Positions 56,828-64,000 of a stretch of 64,000 nt of DNA are shown here, one piece after another. A program made the position numbers and the translations under genes. A model generated the notes under the pieces. That model ran no database searches. It had not been told where the DNA came from and saw only the letters and a program-made list of their open reading frames with translations. Location of the stretch: positions 9,490,914-9,554,913 of the forward strand of contig NC_089321.1 in NCBI RefSeq assembly GCF_036669915.1, in the 5' to 3' direction. Within the stretch, counting starts at the first letter, position 1; the number at the start of each line of letters is the position of its first letter. The DNA is from Pocillopora verrucosa (lineage: Eukaryota; Cnidaria; Anthozoa; Scleractinia; Pocilloporidae).

Positions 56828-58508
56828 TTATAGTTTCGTATCGTAAAATCCTAAATCAATAATTTTCTTTCTGCTTGGCTTAGGGCGCGCATCTATCTGT
56901 TGATTTACACTGATGATAGTTTTCCTTGCCCCAAAAATTTTGATAAAGCAATCCTTGATCTCTGACTTGAACAACGGCATTCGAAAGCTGTAGACTATAG
57001 GATTAACGAGGGAGTTTCCGTATTGCATGACCTTGAAAAGAAGAAAAAGGTTATGCAAAGAGTGCGATAAGTTCCATGAATTTGCAGTATAGTACTTTGT
57101 GTAATCGATAGCTAGAGGCATGACGATTGAAGGAAACCAGCAGACGAGGGAGAAAAACGTAACAATACAGAGAGTCTTGCACAACTTCTTGTTTTGCTGA
57201 ATGCGTCTTTGGTGGAATCCGTCGGGGATATTCTGTGTTGTTTGCAAGAATATGAGGAAATATCCTACACAAATGAGAATTAACACGACTAAGAAAATCA
57301 AGATAACAATGATATGAATCACTCTGCCATGTTCAACAAAGGCGAACGAAATAAAATTAAACGAAGGGACAAGCACACTAGTAACCCACACGAAGACGAG
57401 ACTGTAGATATAGGTTCTAGTGATCAAAGTGCGATGACGGAAAGGCCAGCGAACTGCGTAAAGACGCTCCAGTGATATCACTAGTAAATTAAGCAGCGAG
57501 GCTGTTTCACATAGCGTGTCCCAAATCATAAAAAAGGTAAATTGCCATCGTTTTATCAAATTATTATGGCCTTCAGCCAGGTTTTGCACTTCGCGGCCCA
57601 AAACGATTAAAATGCTGATTGCCACTAACAGATCAGCAACAGCTAAATTCACAAGAAGATACGAAGTTCTTTTCAACTCCGCTCGATGTTTCCAGAAAAC
57701 GAAGATAGTAAAAACATTTCCTAAAAGGATTGACACTCCTTCCAAAAAAAATACTACGCTAAACGCTGGTGACAAAGAAGTCTTCATCCTCAGAGATGAA
57801 TCCGAATAGCCGAGTTTTGTTCTCTTACAAAGGGTGTGGAAATCGATGGCATTGTACTGTTAAAGCGGTACTCACGCTGTTGATGCCCGAGCATAAGACA
57901 TTTGCAATTTAAATAATTTATTATCAGGCCCTCATCACAATTTTCATGTCATTAAACCTGCCTCGTTTTGATGACAGCTGCAATTTAATAGAGGCGAGTT
58001 TATTTTCAACATCAGAATTTAATATCAGATCCTAAGCTTGTAGAAAATCGAATTTCGAGATGTTCCTAAACAACTGACTTGTGAGACCCTTTTTTGGAAA
58101 ACTAATTTTTCACAATCGTTGACTAAAAGTTGAAGAGTTAAATATCCTTTGCATGTTCATAGCACTAATGTACATGACAATCTTTTATATTGTCGTTTAT
58201 TTTGTCAACAGCTGACAAAATGTAATGTTTGATCATAAAAATGTGAATCTAGATTTCTTACCATTAGAACGTCCTTCAATCATTAACAGCTGCGCTATAT
58301 TCTTTTTGGTGTTCTTTGTAGTGCAAATAAAGTGGCGAGATCGATGCATAAGCGCCGTTACACCCTTTTTTTTCAGAAAGCGAATGTTCGTTGGAGCTTC
58401 AGTCTGTTAAAAACTGCGCCATTTCACTTGACTATGCGACTGACAAAGGTCCTGGTGGAGTATATCATTGATTCAACACTCTTAATATTTTTCTAACTTA
58501 CAATAAAA
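56028..58508. repeat. Tandem duplication, unit D (one GPCR gene)
   Basis: About 2.48 kb, same orientation as unit C. It ends TTACAATAAAA at 58,508, after which sequence is unrelated to unit C. Confidence 0.9.
56828..57787 (-). CDS. Class A GPCR, intronless (GPCR-6D)
   Basis: 319 codons; duplicate of GPCR-6C. ECL3 reads IDYTKYYTANSWNLSHSLHN, close in length and pattern to GPCR-8 (FDYTNYYPWSSFNLSKRTHN), so this is likely the ancestral form and 6C the shortened one. TM6 is CWFPSIV, TM7 NPIVYSFRMPLF. The tail is the same as 6C and ends GFYDTKL. Confidence 0.9.
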   Translation of the reverse strand: MKTSLSPAFSVVFFLEGVSILLGNVFTIFVFWKHRAELKRTSYLLVNLAVADLLVAISILIVLGREVQNLAEGHNNLIKRWQFTFFMIWDTLCETASLLNLLVISLERLYAVRWPFRHRTLITRTYIYSLVFVWVTSVLVPSFNFISFAFVEHGRVIHIIVILIFLVVLILICVGYFLIFLQTTQNIPDGFHQRRIQQNKKLCKTLCIVTFFSLVCWFPSIVMPLAIDYTKYYTANSWNLSHSLHNLFLLFKVMQYGNSLVNPIVYSFRMPLFKSEIKDCFIKIFGARKTIISVNQQIDARPKPSRKKIIDLGFYDTKL

Positions 58509-58601
58509 CTCTGGAAGGCTGCCGATCATTGGCACAATAAAGGCTACTCAGCAGAATACAGTTTACTTCTCAGGCGAGAGGACAAATCATATGGGAAAAA
58601 A
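57788..58601. other. Intergenic between GPCR-6D and GPCR-7
   Basis: 5' flank of GPCR-6D (unit D to 58,508), then a short 3' flank of GPCR-7. Nothing else seen. Confidence 0.5.
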
Positions 58602-59567
58602 TTACAATTTGGTTTCGTGACATTCTGAATATCCATCTCCTTGAACATTTTCATCGCACACTTGTGTTGCTGTATCGCGGTTACGAATCTCAATCCGATT
58701 TCTATTTGTACGACAAATTTTAGAAAAGCATTCCTTGATTTCAGACTTGAATAATGGCATTCGAAATGCATAAACTAAGGGATTTACAATAGAATTTGCC
58801 AAATGCAAAATCTTAAGGCCGCGATATACATCATATGTTTTGATTGCACATTCAGGGCCGAACGCATTAACAACAGACACCATCACAACACCAGGCAACC
58901 AGAAAATGAGAGAAAGAATTGTAACAATCAACAAAGTCTTAGTTAGTTTCTTGTTTTGCAAGGCTCGCTTTTGGTTCACTCCTTCAGGAACATTTTTACG
59001 CATCTGAACGCAAATGAGAATATTTGCAACACAGAGGAGCACCAGAAAAACAAAAAGGAGTGGACATATAACAAAGACAGCGAGGGAACCTTCTTGGTAG
59101 AGCAGAGCGAAGAAAGTAGCAGACATGATTACTGACGTTATCCATACAAATGCGATGCTGTAGATATAGCTGCTGGTGCGCAAAGTACGGTGTCGGAAAG
59201 GCCATTGAACTGCATAGAGGCGCTCCAAAGATATTACCAGTAAACTAAGCAGCGAAGATCCTTCACAAAACACATCCCAGGTGAAAAGGCTTAAAAACTC
59301 CTCTGGCGTTGAAAATTCATAGGTGACAAAAATTTTGACTTGACTGCTCAAACTTAGTGAAACGCCGACTGCCACCAAAAGATCGGCAAGAGCTAAATTT
59401 ACAAGAAGATACGATGTTCGTTGTAGCTCTGCTCGACGCTTCCAAAAAACAAAGACGGTAAAAATATTACCCAGAAGGATCAACACTCCTTCCAGAAGAT
59501 AAATTACACAAAATGTCACGGTTACAGGAAATGTCTTTTTCAACGCTGAGATGTCGTTGACATTCAT
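58602..59567 (-). CDS. Class A GPCR, intronless (GPCR-7)
   Basis: 321 codons from ATG 59567 (MNVNDISALKK); the longer frame to 59,633 needs a TTG start. TM1 LGNIFTVFVFWKRRAELQ, TM2 NLALADLLVA, TM3 end SLERLYAVQWPFRHR, TM6 LIFWLPGVVM, with Phe in place of the CWxP cysteine, TM7 LHLANSIVNPLVYAFRMPLF. The tail ends SECHETKL. Confidence 0.9.
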   Translation of the reverse strand: MNVNDISALKKTFPVTVTFCVIYLLEGVLILLGNIFTVFVFWKRRAELQRTSYLLVNLALADLLVAVGVSLSLSSQVKIFVTYEFSTPEEFLSLFTWDVFCEGSSLLSLLVISLERLYAVQWPFRHRTLRTSSYIYSIAFVWITSVIMSATFFALLYQEGSLAVFVICPLLFVFLVLLCVANILICVQMRKNVPEGVNQKRALQNKKLTKTLLIVTILSLIFWLPGVVMVSVVNAFGPECAIKTYDVYRGLKILHLANSIVNPLVYAFRMPLFKSEIKECFSKICRTNRNRIEIRNRDTATQVCDENVQGDGYSECHETKL

Positions 59568-60791
59568 CTTGTTCAGTCTTCTATAAAAAAGCAGAGGATT
59601 ATAGCTTTTATAATCTTTAGGAAGAGCTAACAATTCGTGATGAACAAGAGGTGGGTCACTTCTCCGTTGTAGACTTGTCTGCCCACAAGTGGATATTTGT
59701 TTTGAAATCTAAATCAGACATGTAGTTTCGTATCTGGGTCAAAAAACTCACTTCACTTGGGATGTCGTGCGAGGAAATTAGAGCCACCCTTTCTACTGAA
59801 CCATTTCACTTGTCCTGAGTTCTAGATAAGACCGAACCGAGAGCTGCTTTCGGCAAATTAAACATTCCGCTATTTTTATGTAAATGAACTTAGTTCTATT
59901 TGCAATCATGACATGTTCATATTTGTTTATCTAGGAGTGTACATCATAGAAGATCATAATGCATTGAAAAGAGCGCTTTTAATTGATAAGATATAATCCC
60001 CTGCAAAGAAAATGTTAATCAGTACTGAGGATAGAGGAAAAAAGCTGTAAGCAAAATTTGTTTCCGGTTTCTTTTTCCATATTCAAATTGGTTAGAAAAA
60101 AAAAAGTTATTGAAATTAATAGTTACATTAGTGACAACAAACAGAACAACATTTACCATAATGGCGTTTGCGGATAGCGCTGATGTTCTTTTGTTTTAAA
60201 CTAATATTATACCTGAGGATGTTTAGTGGAGAAAAACTTTTCACGCTAACGGTGCTATGTTTGGAGAACTGTTTTGATGTGAAAAGACTGTCCGTTATTT
60301 TTTTTATATTATCTTGTTCATTGTTGTAAGATACTATATAATGTGTTCAAACAAGACGATAGAGGTATATGCTGGGAATAAACTCAACAAAAACAACTTG
60401 GTCCTTTTTCAGTCTAGTGAAAAGCACAAGGCGGACCGTATGCGCGGGGCGGCCCGCATAGAAAATCAGGAGCTTCTAACTTTTAGGGGAGTCCTCTAAG
60501 TCTTAAATATCACAATATTCATGATAAGCGAACTTACTTCAAGTTAATTAATTGGAGCTCTGGTTCATTATTTATCAGGAAACTTCTTAGAAGCTTTTTG
60601 TTAAATGTGCCGTAGTTTGTTATCATGAGATATTTTGATTAAAAACTGGAATTGGTTTGACTTGCTAATTATTAGATATCTGTTATTTATACTTGGTAAT
60701 GATAAATGGAGAGAGAGACAGTAAACTGAGAGGGTGTACATGTGAATATTGCTAAAGCAAATTGTGAAACGAATACCAATTTCAAGCAAAA
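59568..60791. other. Intergenic between divergent GPCR-7 and GPCR-8
   Basis: Shared upstream region of two divergently transcribed receptors. No coding features; the frame at 60,314-60,499 has no family features. Confidence 0.5.
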
Positions 60792-61763
60792 ATGGAAATT
60801 TTTGCAGTGGTTATATTTTGTTCGGTTTATTCCCTTGAAGTCATATCAATTTTTGTAGGAAATAGTTTTACAATCTTCGTTTTCTGGAAACACCGAGCGA
60901 AGCTAAAACGAGCTTCATATCTCCTTGTAAATTTGGCTCTCGCTGATCTGTTAGTGGCAATCAGCAGTTCATATTTCCTCAGCTGTGAAGTACGAGATGT
61001 AGCTGGAGGTTACTATGAAAATGATATACAGCGATGGGAATTTATCACTTTCACAAGCTGGGACGTGTTTTGTGGGGCATCCTCGCTGCTCAATTTACTA
61101 GTGATAGCTTACGAGCGTCTCTATGCCATTCGTTGGCCTTTCCAACATCTAGCACTGAGAAACAGAACATATACCTACAGTTTCGTGTTTGTGTGGATTA
61201 CTGCTGGATTTGTCTCTGTTTTTTACCTCACATTATTCACGGTCACTCCTGAAACTAGCAAAATAACTGCAATGGTTGCGACTGTTTTCTTTCTAGTGGT
61301 GTTGATTCTTATTTGTATGGGATATCTATTGACACACCTGCAGACACGCCATAACATTCCCGAAGGAGTCAACGAGCTTAGGCGAGCACAGCAAAACAAG
61401 GAATTAACAAAAACGTTGTTGATTGTAACAGTTCTTTCCCTCATCTGTTGGTTTCCCTCGATTGTTGTGGCTCTAGCTTTCGATTACACAAATTATTACC
61501 CTTGGAGTTCATTCAACTTGAGTAAAAGAACTCATAATTTTCTACGTTTCGTCAAGTTCATGCAATACGGGAACTCCTTCGTAAATCCCATGGTTTACAG
61601 CTTCAGGATGCCGTGGTTTAAATCAGAGATCAAAGAGCATTTTTCTAAACTTATTCGGGAAAAGAATGGTGACTTAGTCAATCAAAATAAACGAAAGGTG
61701 GCACTCCCTCATCAAGGCAGACAGGGAAACATTGATCAAGCATTCTTTGAAACAAAATTATAA
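60792..61763 (+). CDS. Class A GPCR, intronless (GPCR-8)
   Basis: 323 codons from ATG 60792. TM1 VGNSFTIFVFWKHRAKLK, TM2 NLALADLLVA, TM3 end IAYERLYAIRWPFQHLAL: Tyr replaces the Leu before Glu-Arg, and the ICL2 RHR of its relatives is QHL. TM6 LICWFPSIVV, TM7 YGNSFVNPMVYSFRMPWF. ECL1 has an acidic insertion (GGYYENDIQRW). The tail ends QAFFETKL. Closest to GPCR-6C/6D, but placed in the opposite orientation. Confidence 0.9.
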   Translation: MEIFAVVIFCSVYSLEVISIFVGNSFTIFVFWKHRAKLKRASYLLVNLALADLLVAISSSYFLSCEVRDVAGGYYENDIQRWEFITFTSWDVFCGASSLLNLLVIAYERLYAIRWPFQHLALRNRTYTYSFVFVWITAGFVSVFYLTLFTVTPETSKITAMVATVFFLVVLILICMGYLLTHLQTRHNIPEGVNELRRAQQNKELTKTLLIVTVLSLICWFPSIVVALAFDYTNYYPWSSFNLSKRTHNFLRFVKFMQYGNSFVNPMVYSFRMPWFKSEIKEHFSKLIREKNGDLVNQNKRKVALPHQGRQGNIDQAFFETKL

Positions 61764-62137
61764 TCTCCGTACAAGTGAGTTATCCTCTCGCTAGATCATA
61801 TTATTGAACAACCATAAAACAGCGAACTTATCTGCTCTAGACGCTATTAATATTTTTTTGTTTTAAAGAATCAATTGTTCACCTCGAAAATCTCCTTGAG
61901 ATGAAATAAATATACCCACATTAAATCTGGGTTTCACTCTTATTGTTGTAATTCAGCAGTTGTATTGAAGTAGGCGGTCAACTTAACTTCTTAGTGCTCA
62001 TTTTCAATCCTAACTTCTGTATTCATTTCGAAAATTTCCCAACATATTCATGGAAATTGTAGTTTTCCAGCGCGATCCCAGATCCAAAGGAATTTTCTGG
62101 CAAGGTTCCTGAATGGCTCAAAGACATACTATCAAAG
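61764..62137. other. Intergenic between convergent GPCR-8 and GPCR-9
   Basis: Overlap zone of two 3' flanks; no other feature. Confidence 0.5.
61905..61910 (+). terminator. Poly(A) signal of GPCR-8
   Basis: AATAAA 142 bases past the stop. Confidence 0.5.
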
Positions 62138-62974
62138 TCAGTCTCCTTTTTTGAACAATTTCTTCACTGCCAACTTAAACATAGTCATTCTAAAACTATA
62201 CACAATTGGATTAACGAGAGAATTTGCCATGTGCAAGACTGTTACAATCAACATTACAAGATCCTTTTGTGGAATGCATTCGTTACAGAAAGGTATTATG
62301 AAATATATCGTAACTGCTGGCATCCAAAACAAAAACGATAACCCTATCACAATAAACAGAATCTTTGACAATTTGATGTTCCGTTCAGTGAGTTTTCTGT
62401 TGTGAATATCTTGATCTGCGCACACAGAAAGACCGGTTCTCAACTTCGTTCGTATCTTAATGTATGACGCTAACACCACACATAAGGGGATGAAAACTGT
62501 AGATGTCAACACGTAAAAAGGACTCAATTCTTCTATAAGCCTATGTACTGCTAACAAATTCACTGTTGTTATACAAAAACCAGAAAACCAGATCGCACTA
62601 ATGCTGAAAATATACGCTCGATTTCCTGCAGTCCGGTGACGAAAAGGCCACAATACCGCACAAGCTCGCTCCAGCGAGATTACTGCCAAAGTAAACACTG
62701 AGATGTTTGATAAAGGGGCTGCAACGGCAGATGCCAAACTTCCATCAGTAAAGGATAAGTTACGCCGAGGAATAGTCTCTGTTACTATGACGATCATCTC
62801 TGTTGCTCCTACAAGAAAATCAGCAAGTGCGAGGTTGAGAAGGAGGTAACACGCGCGTTTTAAACTCTGCTTCTGGTTCCAGAAAACAAAAATTGTGAAG
62901 GCATTCCCGATGCAGATTAGAGATCCTTCGATAAGAACAACAATAACGCGTGCTAGAAACAAAGTGTTTGACAT
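62138..62974 (-). CDS. Class A GPCR, intronless (GPCR-9)
   Basis: 278 codons, the shortest of the set. TM1 CIGNAFTIFVFWNQKQSLK, TM2 NLALADFLVG, TM3 end SLERACAVLWPFRHR, TM6 FLFWMPAVTI, ECL3 FCNECIPQKD, TM7 LHMANSLVNPIVYSFRMTMF. The ECL3 CxxC and short basic tail (VKKLFKKGD) place it nearer to GPCR-1 to GPCR-3 than to its physical neighbours. No PDZ-type end. Confidence 0.9.
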   Translation of the reverse strand: MSNTLFLARVIVVLIEGSLICIGNAFTIFVFWNQKQSLKRACYLLLNLALADFLVGATEMIVIVTETIPRRNLSFTDGSLASAVAAPLSNISVFTLAVISLERACAVLWPFRHRTAGNRAYIFSISAIWFSGFCITTVNLLAVHRLIEELSPFYVLTSTVFIPLCVVLASYIKIRTKLRTGLSVCADQDIHNRKLTERNIKLSKILFIVIGLSFLFWMPAVTIYFIIPFCNECIPQKDLVMLIVTVLHMANSLVNPIVYSFRMTMFKLAVKKLFKKGD

Positions 62975-64000
62975 CGTAGAAACTGACGGTTTGAACGAGA
63001 CTTTTACGGATTCTAGCTGGGTTTGGTTCGTTTATGTTTCATTTGCTGTTTGACTGGGCTCTTTGTGTGTGAATCTCTACAAATACAGACAATGTGTAGA
63101 TTTTTTTTAATCATTGATTTACTGTGCCACCGGGAAAGTTATTTCACTTTTTATTTGTAGGGCAAGACAGCTTTGATAGCTCCGCGTGAGTCGTAATTTC
63201 TTCCGCGGTAGGACAGTAAAGACTTGAAGATAGAAAGTTTGTTTTACTTTTTGTGCAAATAAAATCCAATAGCATTTTTATAATCCTAACAAAAACATCG
63301 CGGGCGAGATTTCTGCAAAGTCCCATACTATTGTAAAATAAGGCTGTGGTCTCAAAGGTGATCTATTGTTTTCGCCATCTTTTCTTTGTCTAAGAACTTT
63401 CTGTATCATGAAGTATGGCGCTGTGCAGATATCGTACCAAAACATATTGCAAGCGTTTTCAAATAATACACTTTTGAGAAGAAAAAGGAATGCAGCCAAA
63501 GGAAAATAAATAAGTTCATGTCTCCAAGAATAAGTGAACTTTATTTACATGAATATGTTTATGGAAGATAAATAAAGAGAAATCTTTTGTCTTAAACATC
63601 AACCATTTCTTAGTAATCCTAAGTTTAAACATTGTACCTTATTACTTGCGATTGAGAGGCACTCAAAGAGTTTACCGTTTAAACAATGAAAGCAGTTTTT
63701 TCGACAGCCTTCAAAGTACAATATGCCTAATTTAAAACTGTGAGGTAATTGTACTCTATACGCTATGGCTATGTTTGTTCAAATAAAATGCTCGTGAGAC
63801 TTATTTGTTAAATGGAAAAGCAGCTGTTCCTTCCTCAAACACTAAGATTCAATAACTGCTTTTCATAAATCTCACATTCAAGTACGACACAAAATGTGGA
63901 AATTTATAGTGTATTTTCAAAAACGCGGATAGGTTGGGACTCTCAGTATAGCAATGTCACGATTTCACCATCCAAAAGAATAATAGAAGAAATATTTGAA
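62975..64000. other. GPCR-9 upstream region to window end
   Basis: AT-rich; small minus-strand frames at 63,144-63,499 show no motifs. No gene supported. Confidence 0.4.

Overview
The window is eukaryotic DNA from a cnidarian, most likely an anthozoan such as a stony coral or sea anemone. It is AT-rich, its genes have short GT-AG introns, it carries several small non-autonomous inverted-repeat elements, and it holds a dense family of intronless class A GPCRs whose motifs fit no vertebrate subfamily cleanly. No operons, CRISPR arrays, rRNA or tRNA genes were seen.

Left part (1-14,400): the 3' terminal coding exon of a ferroportin iron exporter (SLC40A1, plus strand; the rest lies before base 1); a complete 12-exon ARPC2 gene (Arp2/3 complex subunit 2, minus strand, 299 codons); a degenerate short-unit repeat field built on a GATAGCGTCCGAAAT-like core; a complete 7-exon coiled-coil gene matching CCDC89 (minus strand, 351 codons), with two copies of one MITE in its introns; and a decayed ankyrin-repeat gene fragment.

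Middle part (14,665-29,808): one large minus-strand gene whose 16 exons join in phase to 2,411 codons. It encodes a polycystin-1-like receptor/channel: signal peptide, LamG-like domain, Ser/Thr/Pro-rich stalk, a cysteine-rich Ly6/uPAR-type domain, REJ/PKD-like region, GAIN region with an intact GPS, TM1, PLAT, five more membrane segments, and a polycystin extracellular plus six-helix channel module.

Right part (31,611-62,974): thirteen intact single-exon rhodopsin-class GPCR genes. Six come from a perfect head-to-tail duplication of a three-gene block of about 9 kb (31,611-40,949 and 40,950-49,700). Two more come from a 2.45-kb tandem duplication (53,578-56,026 and 56,028-58,508). The others are single members in both orientations. 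All thirteen keep the core TM motifs (GN, NLAxAD-like, ER, CWxP-like, NPxxY), but none has the usual TM3 disulfide cysteine. Five end in [DE]T[KR]L, a PDZ-ligand-like tail. Between recent copies, changes concentrate in the extracellular end of TM6/ECL3 while tails stay constant. The plain reading is a young, expanding receptor array, probably chemosensory or peptide/small-molecule sensing, beside a large polycystin-type surface receptor. The functional link between the two is only a guess from adjacency.

Starts given here are ATG codons. Several longer open frames begin at TTG or GTG and were trimmed. Exon limits were set by eye from splice consensus, reading phase and family alignment from memory.
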